This document shows, piece after piece, positions 43,573 through 52,973 of a DNA stretch of 64,000 bases. The notes under the pieces were generated by a model that was given only the letters and a program-made list of their open reading frames with translations, was not told where the DNA came from and did not search any database. Position 1 is the first letter of the stretch; each line of letters begins with the position of its first letter. The position numbers and the translations under genes were made by a program. The stretch is taken from positions 2,136,001 to 2,200,000 of the forward strand of contig CP066701.1 in the NCBI GenBank assembly GCA_016756695.1, written 5' to 3'. The stretch comes from Heyndrickxia sporothermodurans. GTDB taxonomy: Bacteria; Bacillota; Bacilli; Bacillales; Bacillaceae_C.

Positions 43573-44712
43573 ATGTGTAAGAAATTCATATCATTCTTTT
43601 CCATATTTATAATCTTATTCTTTTCATTTTATGGATACGAAAGTGAACCATTATCTGGAATCGTTGATTTGCGATTAATGGAAACAACAGATTTACATGG
43701 AAACATTGTTGATTACGATTATATAAAAAATAAGAAAATAGTTGAATTTGGTTTAGCTCGAACAGCAACGTTAATTAAACAAGCGAGAAAGGAAGTTCCG
43801 AATTCACTTCTCTTCGATGATGGAGATCTGCTTCAGGGAAATCTTTTAGCAGATTATATCGCATATATTGATCGATTCAAGACCGAACCGATTCATCCGA
43901 TGATAAACGTCATGAATTATCTTAAATATGACGCGGCTACATTTGGTAATCACGATTTTCATTATGGTTTAGACTTTTTACATCGGACGATTACAGGTGC
44001 AAAATTCCCTTTTATTAATGCAAATATGTATGTGAATGATCACAAACCGTATAATTTTAATGAAATCAATATGTTTAAACCATATGTCATTTTAAATAAA
44101 AAGGTAAAGGATCGAAGTGGAAAGAAGCACACGATAAAGGTAGGAGTCATTGGCTTTGTCACACCATCTGTCATGATATGGGAGAAAAAAGCGTTAGCGG
44201 GTAAAGTAAAGGTAATGGATATTGTAAAATCTGCGGAAGCCTTTGTTCCACGAATGAAAGAGGAAGGAGCAGACATCGTTGTTGCACTTGCCCATTCGGG
44301 ATTTGATGAAAAAGCAAAACCGTATGAAAAAGCCGAAAATGCGGTGTACCCATTAAGCCTTGCCCCTGGAATAGACGTTATTTTATTTGGACATCAGCAT
44401 AGAGTTTTCCCCGATAAATCCAAGTTAAAAGGGATATCAGGGGTGGATACAAGTATGGGGACGATCAACGGAGTCTCTGCAGTTGAAGCTGGCAGTTGGG
44501 GAAATTATTTAGGAATTGTAGACTTAATTTTACAAAAAAATAATGGGAAATGGGCCATCCTTCATTCAAAATCAAAAGCTGTTCCTATATTCAAAGTAGA
44601 GAAGAAAAAAGCAAAACCATTAATAAAATCTGATCCAAAAATCTTACAAATAGTAAAAGAAATACATGAAAAGGCAATTCAATATAGTAGACGGATAAGT
44701 AATAAAAAGTGA
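43573..44712 (+). CDS. secreted metallophosphoesterase, lone catalytic domain of a 5'-nucleotidase/CpdB-like protein
   Basis: 379 residues with an N-terminal hydrophobic export signal. Metal-binding motifs of the calcineurin-like fold are present in order: TTDLHGN near 34, DDGDLLQGN near 77, GNHDFHYG near 116, ALAHSGF near 235 and FGHQHR near 273. Full-length 2',3'-cyclic nucleotide phosphodiesterase/5'-nucleotidases carry a further C-terminal nucleotide-binding domain; here the protein stops at the linker (IHEKAIQYSRR). Whether it is active alone is unknown. GAAGGGA lies 12 bp before the ATG. Confidence 0.85.
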   Translation: MCKKFISFFSIFIILFFSFYGYESEPLSGIVDLRLMETTDLHGNIVDYDYIKNKKIVEFGLARTATLIKQARKEVPNSLLFDDGDLLQGNLLADYIAYIDRFKTEPIHPMINVMNYLKYDAATFGNHDFHYGLDFLHRTITGAKFPFINANMYVNDHKPYNFNEINMFKPYVILNKKVKDRSGKKHTIKVGVIGFVTPSVMIWEKKALAGKVKVMDIVKSAEAFVPRMKEEGADIVVALAHSGFDEKAKPYEKAENAVYPLSLAPGIDVILFGHQHRVFPDKSKLKGISGVDTSMGTINGVSAVEAGSWGNYLGIVDLILQKNNGKWAILHSKSKAVPIFKVEKKKAKPLIKSDPKILQIVKEIHEKAIQYSRRISNKK

Positions 44713-44762
44713 CTCATGACTTTGGTTCTATTTCGAATGATAATCATGAGTCTTTTGTTATG
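44708..44762 (+). terminator. rho-independent terminator
   Basis: GACTCATGA pairs with TCATGAGTC, followed by TTTTG, just after the metallophosphoesterase stop. Confidence 0.7.
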
Positions 44763-44897
44763 CATTCTATAGAAGATTAGGAATATTCGCTAAGTCCTTT
44801 TTACCAATTTCATGGTTTGTAATTAAAATATATCATAATTGTAATTTAATGGTGATACGATAGATGTTGGATGGAAAAATAGAAATGGGGGATTATG

Positions 44898-46757
44898 ATG
44901 GGGAAAAAATTTTTAAAAACGATTACTGCCATTGCTGCCACGGTGGTAATTAGCTGTGTATTACCAAATGTTGCAAATGCAGAGGACAACTTTGGTAGAA
45001 TTAAGGCATCCTATGAGCAAACACATAAAAATAGTAGAACATTATCAACGACTATTAATCTATCAAATGTCTTTGATCGCCAAATTATGATTAAAACGAA
45101 ATCTTCGAAGTCAATATTATCAAAGAACTTTGGGCTAACATTTGTTGATAATCAAGATATTCTAACCTTAAAAGATGTGTATATTGCAAGAGTTCCAGAA
45201 AAGTTAAACTATGCAAGCACACTAAGTAAACTGAAAAATTCTTCACTAATTGAGATTGCAGAACCAAATTACATACAAGAAAAAGTGAGCGGCAATCCTA
45301 ATGACCCGTATTTTTCAGCCCAATGGCATTTACCAAAGGTTGGGGCACCAGCGACATGGGGAAAAATTGAAAAAAGTAAGAAACATGTAGTTGTCGCTGT
45401 TTTGGATTCCGGTGTGGACATTAAACATCCTGATTTGTCAGGACAATTATTACCTGGATATAATGTTATGACCAAGACAAATAATGTTACTGATTCGGTT
45501 GGTCATGGGACGGCAGTTGCAGGTACGATTGCTGCGAAAATAAATAATAGAATTGGAACGATCGGGGTAAATCCGTATGCAAAAATTCTCCCAATAAAAG
45601 TGGGCAACGATCGGATTGCTGTATCGGATTCAATTAAGGGTATTTATTACGCGATTTCTAAAGGTGCTGATATTATAAATATGAGCTATGGTGGAACATC
45701 GTATAGCGAATTGGAATTTGATGCATTGCTTAGTGCAGCATCGAAGGGGATTACTGTTGTGGCTGCTTCGGGGAATGATAGAAGATATGTCAATTTCCCA
45801 GCAGCATACCCAACGGTATTAAGCGTTGGATCTACTAATCAAAAAAATCAGGTTTCAGGTTTTTCAAGCAGTGGACCGTTACTTGATGTTGTTGCACCAG
45901 GAGAGAAAATTATTACACTAGGTACAAATAATCGATATGTTGAAGCTAATGGAACATCCTTTGCTGCACCAATAGTTAGTGGTCTGGCGTCGTTCATTAA
46001 ATCGGTATCTCCAAATATGCCACCACATGGCATTGAATATTTACTTGAAAAAGGGGCTACAAATTTAGCAGCTAAGCCAAATATATGGAGTTCAAAAGCA
46101 GGTTATGGACTCGTGAATAGTGTCAAAACTTTTCAAACCGAATTACCTAATCTCAAAGGAGATATAGGTGATATCCGTAGTAAAGCGAAGTCAATTTCTG
46201 TAAATAAGAAATATACGAATAAATACGATCTGCCGTTAGACAGTGATTGGTATAAGCTAAAAGTAACGAAAACAACGAAAGTAAAGGTGGAATTAAGTGG
46301 TGTCCCTAATATGGATGGGATTATTTGGTTCGATAAGTTTTCCAATGGTAAAGCGACGATGGAAACACTATATAATAAAGGCGGATTAGGAAAAGGAGAA
46401 AGCTTTACGAAAACATTGAAAGCAGGTACTTATTACTTCCAAGTAATGGAGATCAATAATCACTGGTCAACATCATCTTATTCCTTTAAAGTTACTAAAT
46501 TAGATACAACCCCACCTGCGGCACCGAAAGTAAATAGTATTAATAATAAATCTACGAAACTAACAGGAAAAGCAGAAAAAGGTGCAAAGCTTACGCTCAA
46601 AAAAGGTTCAAAAGTGATTGCGACAGGAAAAGCAACATCAAAATCAACCTTTTCACTCAAAATACCAAAACAAAAAAAGGGCACAATCCTTTACCTAATA
46701 GCAACCGATGCTGCAGGAAACAAAAGTAAAGCAACAAAAATCACCGTAAAAAAATAA
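44898..46757 (+). CDS. secreted subtilisin-like serine protease with PPC and Ig-like C-terminal domains (copy 1)
   Basis: About 619 residues. Signal peptide ends near NVANAED, followed by a prodomain to about 130. S8 catalytic triad: Asp in VAVLDSGVDIKHPD, His in VGHGTAVAGT, Ser in ANGTSFAAPIVSG. After residue 400 comes a prepeptidase C-terminal (PPC-like) domain with DLPLDSDWYKLKV, then a bacterial Ig-like domain (TGKAEKGAKLTLKKGSK). It is a tandem paralogue of the gene at 46912. Start at the second ATG (44898) fits the GGGGGA better. Confidence 0.93.
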   Translation: MGKKFLKTITAIAATVVISCVLPNVANAEDNFGRIKASYEQTHKNSRTLSTTINLSNVFDRQIMIKTKSSKSILSKNFGLTFVDNQDILTLKDVYIARVPEKLNYASTLSKLKNSSLIEIAEPNYIQEKVSGNPNDPYFSAQWHLPKVGAPATWGKIEKSKKHVVVAVLDSGVDIKHPDLSGQLLPGYNVMTKTNNVTDSVGHGTAVAGTIAAKINNRIGTIGVNPYAKILPIKVGNDRIAVSDSIKGIYYAISKGADIINMSYGGTSYSELEFDALLSAASKGITVVAASGNDRRYVNFPAAYPTVLSVGSTNQKNQVSGFSSSGPLLDVVAPGEKIITLGTNNRYVEANGTSFAAPIVSGLASFIKSVSPNMPPHGIEYLLEKGATNLAAKPNIWSSKAGYGLVNSVKTFQTELPNLKGDIGDIRSKAKSISVNKKYTNKYDLPLDSDWYKLKVTKTTKVKVELSGVPNMDGIIWFDKFSNGKATMETLYNKGGLGKGESFTKTLKAGTYYFQVMEINNHWSTSSYSFKVTKLDTTPPAAPKVNSINNKSTKLTGKAEKGAKLTLKKGSKVIATGKATSKSTFSLKIPKQKKGTILYLIATDAAGNKSKATKITVKK

Positions 46758-46764
46758 AGAATAC

Positions 46765-46804
46765 GGTGCCTGACACCAGTGTCTTGACACTGGTGTCAGG
46801 CACC
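46765..46804. repeat. perfect REP-like palindrome between the two protease genes
   Basis: GGTGCCTGACACCAGTGTC, TT, and its exact reverse complement: 19-bp arms. It starts 8 bp after the first protease stop, so it could also terminate transcription. Confidence 0.93.
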
Positions 46805-46911
46805 ATTTTTCATTTTTATGGAAATATTTTTTCGTTAGTCATTACATATGATTTCCGTGTTAAAATAAGATAAAATAGAAGTTATATTTTTTTTTAAGCG
46901 GAGGATTTAAT

Positions 46912-48807
46912 ATGGGAAATAAGATGTTTAATATTGTGGCATTAGTAGCAATGGCAGCGTTACTATGTAGTGCTCTGCCGAATGATACAAAAGCACAGGA
47001 AACTCAGGAGCAGATAAGTATTAAAAGGATTAAAGAAAACTATATTCGACACTCGAATAGTAGAAAACTATCCTCCACTATTAATCTTTCAAAAGTAAAA
47101 GATCGACAAATCATTATTAAAACAAAAGAAATCAACAAAATTCTTTCCAAAATAAGCGGAATTAAATTGCTGCAAAGCCATGAAATACTTATTTCAAAAG
47201 ATATATATATTATTAGAGTTCCCGAATGGTTAAATTATTCCGGGGTATTAAAAGCGTTAAAAAAGAATCCGATAATTGATACGGTTGAACCTAATTATTT
47301 ACAAGAACGAACTGTAAAAGCTAAACCCTTACTAGAACCAAATGATAAATTCTATAAAGATCAATGGTATTTAAACAAGATTGGTGTACAAGCAATTTGG
47401 CCATTCATTAAACCAAATTCTAAACCAGTAACAGTGGCGGTTCTTGATACAGGGGTAGATACAACCCATCCGGACTTAAAAGGACAATTAGTAAATGGAT
47501 ATGATATTCCCCGTCATACAACGAAACAAACCGACAAGAATGGTCATGGAACAGCGGTTGCGGGAACAATTGCCGCGAAAATGAATAATAAAATTGGGAT
47601 CGTCGGAGTGAATCCCTACGCGAAAATTCTTCCAATCAAAATTGGTGGAGAAGAAATTGCGGATGCAGATTCAATTGCTGGAATTTATTATGCGATAAAA
47701 CATCATGCCGATATCATTAATTTAAGTTACGGCGGTCCGGAAAGTAGTGAAACAGAATTTGATGCAATCCTTAGTGCCGCACAACATGGAATTACGGTAG
47801 TAGCTGCTTCTGGGAATGAATACGGTGAAGCTGTTGAGTATCCCGCTGCCTATCCAACAGTCATCAGCGTCGGCTCGGTCAATAGCAAAAATAAAGTCTC
47901 GGATTTCTCAAATGTAGGACCACAGCTAGATTTAGTTGCACCCGGAGAGAAAATAAAAATATTAGCGTTGAAAAATAAATATGATATAGAGGATGGCACA
48001 TCCTTCTCAACACCGATTGTCAGTGGACTTGCCTCAATCATCAAATCAATTAAACCTGAGATGACACCAAGTAAGATTGAGTATATCCTTGAAAAAGGAG
48101 CCACACCTTTAGCAAAGTCGCCAAATATTTGGAGTCCAACCGGTGGATATGGAGCGGTAAAGGCAGCCAATCCATTAACCATCAAGCTCCCGGATTTAAA
48201 AGATGATGTAGGTAATGACCGCGGCAAAGCGAAAACGATCGCCTTAAATAAATCATACACTAATAAATATGATCTTCCGTTGGACAGTGATTGGTACAAG
48301 CTGAAAGTAACTAAAAATATGACTTTAAAAGCGGAACTAAGTGGTGTAACGAATATGGATGGCGTTGTTTGGGTCGATAAATATTCGAAAGGGAAAGCCA
48401 CGAAAGAAGAGATGCATAATAAAGGTAAGCTAGGCGGAAAGGAAAGCTTTATCTTTAAAGTTACACCTGGCACATATTATTTTGAAATTTTAGAAGGAAA
48501 TAATCATTGGTCAACAAAACCTTATCACTTTATCGTAAAAAAGGTAGACGTCACACCACCTGCACCGCCGAAGGTCAACTCGTTTAACAGTAAAGATAGG
48601 AAGTTAACGGGAAAAGCGGAAAAAGGAGCTAATCTTGTCTTAAAAAATGGTTCAAAAATTATCGCAAAGGGAAAGGTGACGTCTAAATCTACTTTTTCAC
48701 TATCACTTAAAGCTCAAAAAGCAGGAACAAAGCTTTATTTAACCGCGACAGATGCGGCAGGGAATAAAAGTAAAGCAACGAAGATTATTGTAAAAAAAGC
48801 AAAATAA
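46912..48807 (+). CDS. secreted subtilisin-like serine protease with PPC and Ig-like C-terminal domains (copy 2)
   Basis: 631 residues with the same layout as copy 1. Signal peptide ends near DTKAQE, then a prodomain; triad Asp in VAVLDTGVDTTHPD, His in NGHGTAVAGT, Ser in EDGTSFSTPIVSG. The PPC-like and Ig-like domains are very similar to copy 1 (both contain KYDLPLDSDWYKLKVTK and NHWST), and the prodomain and catalytic domain have diverged more. Secretion substrates of a nearby secA2 are possible but not shown. GCGGAGGA precedes the ATG. Confidence 0.93.
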   Translation: MGNKMFNIVALVAMAALLCSALPNDTKAQETQEQISIKRIKENYIRHSNSRKLSSTINLSKVKDRQIIIKTKEINKILSKISGIKLLQSHEILISKDIYIIRVPEWLNYSGVLKALKKNPIIDTVEPNYLQERTVKAKPLLEPNDKFYKDQWYLNKIGVQAIWPFIKPNSKPVTVAVLDTGVDTTHPDLKGQLVNGYDIPRHTTKQTDKNGHGTAVAGTIAAKMNNKIGIVGVNPYAKILPIKIGGEEIADADSIAGIYYAIKHHADIINLSYGGPESSETEFDAILSAAQHGITVVAASGNEYGEAVEYPAAYPTVISVGSVNSKNKVSDFSNVGPQLDLVAPGEKIKILALKNKYDIEDGTSFSTPIVSGLASIIKSIKPEMTPSKIEYILEKGATPLAKSPNIWSPTGGYGAVKAANPLTIKLPDLKDDVGNDRGKAKTIALNKSYTNKYDLPLDSDWYKLKVTKNMTLKAELSGVTNMDGVVWVDKYSKGKATKEEMHNKGKLGGKESFIFKVTPGTYYFEILEGNNHWSTKPYHFIVKKVDVTPPAPPKVNSFNSKDRKLTGKAEKGANLVLKNGSKIIAKGKVTSKSTFSLSLKAQKAGTKLYLTATDAAGNKSKATKIIVKKAK

Positions 48808-48808
48808 A

Positions 48809-49297
48809 TCATCTATTATTCTTTTGTATTTCAAATGCAAGCCTCCAACCATTCTTCGGAATGGATGATGAATAAATGTCAAAAGGTGAAAAAAAGAAAT
48901 GCCAAGGACGGCTCGTTCTTGGCGGAATTTCACCAAGTTCACTTAAATCAAACACCTTGCTTGCCAAACGTTCCCCTTCAGGACCAATTAAAATAATTGG
49001 TAAAGACTCCAATGTTACTGCTTTTTTTAAACTGCTTCGGACAAATGCTGTAACAATGATTCCCCCATCCTCATCCTCATTTATTTCAATCCCGGACAAA
49101 GAAATTTTATTTTGTTTCATTGGTTCGTTTTCATTATTTAGAAAGCGAAGCACATACTCCTGTTCAATGGAATCTGTCCAGTTAGGTAAAATCGAGAGTT
49201 CAGTATCAACGAGTTCATCCTCGTTAAAATCGCGTTCTTTTTCTTCAAGTACAAATGCCCTCTCACTTCTAAGCTGCTTATTTTTAGAAAATAGCAT
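48809..49297 (-). CDS. slaP: accessory Sec system S-layer assembly protein SlaP
   Basis: 162 residues, cytoplasmic, acidic. NWTDSIEQEYVLRFLNNE and the C-terminal RPWHFFFSPFD fit the SLAP-domain family described beside secA2 in the B. anthracis group, where it is needed for S-layer protein export. It starts 25 bp after the secA2 stop, on the same strand, so the two are one operon. The convergent protease gene ends 1 bp away. Confidence 0.85.
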   Translation of the reverse strand: MLFSKNKQLRSERAFVLEEKERDFNEDELVDTELSILPNWTDSIEQEYVLRFLNNENEPMKQNKISLSGIEINEDEDGGIIVTAFVRSSLKKAVTLESLPIILIGPEGERLASKVFDLSELGEIPPRTSRPWHFFFSPFDIYSSSIPKNGWRLAFEIQKNNR

Positions 49298-49322
49298 GAA
49301 AGATCCTCCTATCCCTTATGAC

Positions 49323-51677
49323 TTATTCATTCACTTCTCCTAACAATAGGAATGTTTTAACATGATCACTTACAATGGTGCAAATTTCCTCTTCAATCAG
49401 ATAGAAAGTCTGTGTAAATATTTTTAAACTCTCTTTTTGATAAATTTGTATAGGATCCTCTTGGCTATAGCCTCTTAATCCTATTCCTTCTTTTAATCTT
49501 GTCATCGATTCTAAATGCTGCGTCCAATACATGTCCATCGCGTGAAGAATATCGTATTTAACATCTAGCAAAAAGTTTGGTTCACTTTGATAAATTTCTT
49601 TAAGTTTTTCAATCGATTCTTCTAAATGAAGTAAAAAAACGTTAATAAATTCATTAGGTTCGATTATTTCAGCTGTATCAAATTCTTTTATCGAAATTAA
49701 TTGTGCCTTATGCATCAGCTCTTCTATCTTTTCGTTAGTCAAACCATCATTACTAGTGTATTTTTGTTTATAATATTCAGCTAAACTTCGATAAGTTTTT
49801 ATGATAAAGTCAAAAACATCCGTCGATTCTAAAATCATATCCCGATTTTTATATATAATGTTTCGCTGTTCATTAACAACATCATCCAGTTTTAATGTGT
49901 ATTCGCGTGCTGAATAATTGCTTCCTTCACATAATCGTTGTGCTCGATTAACTATTTCATGAATTTTTCGATTCAAAATTAAGCCGTCAGAATTAGTTTT
50001 TAATGACTTCTTCATTTTTTTTAACTGTTCTGCTGCAAATCGCTCAGTAATGACATCTTCGATCGAGATGAAAAATTGGCTAACCCCCGGATCGCCTTGT
50101 CTTCCGGCACGACCTTTTAGCTGGTCATCTACACGCCTGCTTTCATGTCGTTCGGTCCCCAATACACATAGCCCGCCAAGTTCCGCAACGCCCGGACCTA
50201 AAACGATGTCAGTTCCTCTACCTGCCATATTTGTTGCAATAGTAATTTGATTTTTTTGTCCAGCTTTAGAGATTAAATCGACCTCTTGTTCCACACTTTT
50301 CGCATTTAATAAATTATAAGGTAGTTTCGCGTGTTCTAAATACTTGGCAACCATCTCGGATTGTTCGATGGAGGTTGTTCCGATTAATATAGGTTGACCC
50401 GTCGCATGACGCTTCAATACTTCTTTTGTTAATGCTTCATATTTTTGCGGGATTGTGGCAAAAATAAGGTCTTCCAAATCAATTCTTTGCTTCGGCTTAT
50501 TCGTAGGGATTTGAACAACATCCATGCCATACACTTGCTGGAATTCCTTTTCCTCTAATTTGGCTGTTCCTGTCATCCCCGACAAGATCGGATACATTCT
50601 AAAATAGTTTTGAATCGTAATCGTTGCCTGCATCTTATTTTCTTCTGTCAGTTCCAATTCTTCTTTTGCTTCAATAGCTTGGTGAAGCCCGTCACTTAAA
50701 CTTCTGCCTTCCATTACACGTCCTGTAAACGAGTCAATGAGTTCAATTTTTCCCTCATGAACGATGTAATCCACATCTTTTTTAAAGATGACTTCCGCAT
50801 ATAACGATTGAATCATGTAATGGTATAAAACTTGATGTTTTAAGTCGTATAAATTATCGATGGAAAAGGCTTTTTCAATTTTATTAATGCCTTCCTCTGT
50901 AAAAAACGCAGTTCTTGCTTCAAGGTCTATCGTATAATCTACATCGTTTTCCATTCGTCTCACTACTTTAGAGCAAACGGAAAATAATTTTGAGTATAAG
51001 GAAGCTTTATTTGCAATAATTAATGGTGTTTTCGCTTCATCAATTAAAATGCTATCCACTTCATCGATAATAGCGAAGTGATAAGGTCTTTGTACCTTTA
51101 ATTCTTCATCTAATATCATATGGTCGCGTAAATAATCGAAGCCAAATTCAGTTCCGATCCCATATGTTATATCTGCCTGATAGGCCTCTTGTTTTTCATC
51201 AGGTGACATCTCTGTCAAGTTAATACCGACCGTTAGTCCTAGAAATTCATGAATTTGGCCAATTTGTTCTTTATCTCTCATGGCAAGATATTCATTCACA
51301 GTAATGACATGTACACCTTTTCCTTCAAGTGCCCTTACATAACTTGGCAAAGAAGCAACAAGTGATTTTCCTTCACCAGTTGGCATTTCAGAAATATTTC
51401 CTTCCAATAGAGCAAGCCCACCGATTAACTGGACATCAAAATGACGCATTCCTAGCGTTCTTTTCGAAGCTTCACGGACTGTTGCGAAAGCCTCCACTTT
51501 AATGTCTTCAATTGTTTTACCATTGCTTAATAATTCTTTGAAGTAAGTTGTTTTTTGCTTCAATTCTTGATCAGAAAGTTGTTCAAATTCTATTTCTAAC
51601 CGATTGATCTCGGTAACGAATTTTTGATATTTTTTTATTTTGCGTTCTTGAGTCTTATTTAGTAAGGTAATCATCAT
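49323..51677 (-). CDS. secA2: accessory Sec translocase ATPase SecA2
   Basis: 784 residues. Motor motifs are present: MPTGEGKSLVASLPSYV (Walker A near 101), VITVNEYLAMRD, AIIDEVDSILIDEA (DEAD-like Walker B near 207), GMTGTA near 371, TNMAGRGTDI near 482 and GRAGRQGDPG near 525. It is shorter than housekeeping SecA (about 840) and lacks the Zn-binding C-tail, as typical of SecA2. With SlaP it probably exports surface proteins. No S-layer (SLH) gene lies in the window, but four secreted proteins are encoded just upstream. Confidence 0.95.
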   Translation of the reverse strand: MMITLLNKTQERKIKKYQKFVTEINRLEIEFEQLSDQELKQKTTYFKELLSNGKTIEDIKVEAFATVREASKRTLGMRHFDVQLIGGLALLEGNISEMPTGEGKSLVASLPSYVRALEGKGVHVITVNEYLAMRDKEQIGQIHEFLGLTVGINLTEMSPDEKQEAYQADITYGIGTEFGFDYLRDHMILDEELKVQRPYHFAIIDEVDSILIDEAKTPLIIANKASLYSKLFSVCSKVVRRMENDVDYTIDLEARTAFFTEEGINKIEKAFSIDNLYDLKHQVLYHYMIQSLYAEVIFKKDVDYIVHEGKIELIDSFTGRVMEGRSLSDGLHQAIEAKEELELTEENKMQATITIQNYFRMYPILSGMTGTAKLEEKEFQQVYGMDVVQIPTNKPKQRIDLEDLIFATIPQKYEALTKEVLKRHATGQPILIGTTSIEQSEMVAKYLEHAKLPYNLLNAKSVEQEVDLISKAGQKNQITIATNMAGRGTDIVLGPGVAELGGLCVLGTERHESRRVDDQLKGRAGRQGDPGVSQFFISIEDVITERFAAEQLKKMKKSLKTNSDGLILNRKIHEIVNRAQRLCEGSNYSAREYTLKLDDVVNEQRNIIYKNRDMILESTDVFDFIIKTYRSLAEYYKQKYTSNDGLTNEKIEELMHKAQLISIKEFDTAEIIEPNEFINVFLLHLEESIEKLKEIYQSEPNFLLDVKYDILHAMDMYWTQHLESMTRLKEGIGLRGYSQEDPIQIYQKESLKIFTQTFYLIEEEICTIVSDHVKTFLLLGEVNE

Positions 51678-51941
51678 TTAACTCTCCTTGCAGACTTGTA
51701 GCATAATAATATCATATTGAGATAAGAGAATATAAATGGAATGAGATAGAATTAGTTGGAAGAAAATATTAAGCTAGTTTCTTACTATGAATTTTGGTAT
51801 TTTAGTAGGTAAGATTATTAAGGAAAAAAACAAAAAGAATACATGCAATAAAGTTTAAGAAATGAACCTTAAGCAAATATTAAGAAAAAAGTTGTAATCT
51901 TGTTTAGAAGCCTTTGTTAAGATTTTGTTAGGAGAATGATT

Positions 51942-52670
51942 ATGAATCATGTTGAAATATTAGGTGTTCCATTTATTCATTCCACGAGAAATGAATTTAT
52001 CGATATCCTCCATCGAAGAATTAAACAACAAAATAAGACATTTGTCGTTACAGCTAATCCGGAAATTGTCATGATGGCGAATGAAAATAAAGTATTCATG
52101 GAATATTTGCAAACGGCTGATTTTATTACTCCGGATGGAATTGGGATTGTTAAAGCTGCCGGGTGGCTAAACAAACCGTTACCTGAAAGAGTTCCCGGTT
52201 TCGATACGATGAAAGATTTACTGTCGCTCGCAAATGAAAATCAATATCGTGTTTACTTTTTAGGTGCCAAACAAGAAGTGTTAGAACAATGCATACATAA
52301 TGTAAGTAATGACTTCCCCAAAATGGAAATTGCGGGCTATCATAATGGCTTTTTTGATTTGGACAATCCGCAAATTGCTGAAGAAATCCGAGAGTTGAAA
52401 CCCGATCTTATTTTCGTTGCACTAGGAGCACCTCGGCAAGAACAATGGATTTATCAAAACATTGCCAAGTTTGACAAAGGGATTTTTATGGGCGTGGGAG
52501 GAAGTTTCGATGGAATCGCCGGTGTAGTCCCGCGCGCTCCGGAAATTTGGCAAAAGTTAAACATCGAATGGCTTTATCGCCTCATTCAACAGCCAACAAG
52601 GTGGAAACGAATGCTGGCTATCCCTCGATTTGTATTCAAAGTACTACTACAAAAAACAAACAAAAGATAG
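51942..52670 (+). CDS. tagA: WecG/TagA/CpsF-family glycosyltransferase
   Basis: 242 residues from ATG 51942, chosen because GGAG lies 8 bp upstream; ATG 51936 overlaps it. Family motifs: TANPEIVMMA near 34, FITPDGIGIVKAA near 60, VPGFDTM near 83, FLGAKQEV near 104 and VALGAPRQEQWI near 165. TagA adds ManNAc to lipid-linked GlcNAc, the committed step of wall teichoic acid linkage unit synthesis. It is followed by tagO, which makes the lipid-linked GlcNAc substrate, although in B. subtilis tagA lies elsewhere. Confidence 0.88.
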   Translation: MNHVEILGVPFIHSTRNEFIDILHRRIKQQNKTFVVTANPEIVMMANENKVFMEYLQTADFITPDGIGIVKAAGWLNKPLPERVPGFDTMKDLLSLANENQYRVYFLGAKQEVLEQCIHNVSNDFPKMEIAGYHNGFFDLDNPQIAEEIRELKPDLIFVALGAPRQEQWIYQNIAKFDKGIFMGVGGSFDGIAGVVPRAPEIWQKLNIEWLYRLIQQPTRWKRMLAIPRFVFKVLLQKTNKR

Positions 52671-52973
52671 ATGCATTTATTAGCAATAAACGAGTATAAC
52701 GTGAATACAATAAGAAATTAGGGAAATCTAATTAGATTGTTCGGTCTTGTTATTTTTTCTACCTCTTTATCATAGGACTATGGTATAATTCATGTGACCT
52801 GCAAAAATTGACGATATGTATAGAAAATTAGAATAAAATTTTGCTAGAGAAAGATGAAAATGAAACTAAACTAAAAATAAATCTTTGTACAAAAATGAAA
52901 ATAACAACTAGGTGTTTTCTTCCTGTTTTTATTAGCTGTACATTTGGGCATTATAGTGCTAAGGAGGATTTGA
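52671..52973. other. intergenic region before tagO
   Basis: 303 bp of AT-rich sequence. I see a good AAGGAGG before tagO and nothing else I can name. Confidence 0.4.
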
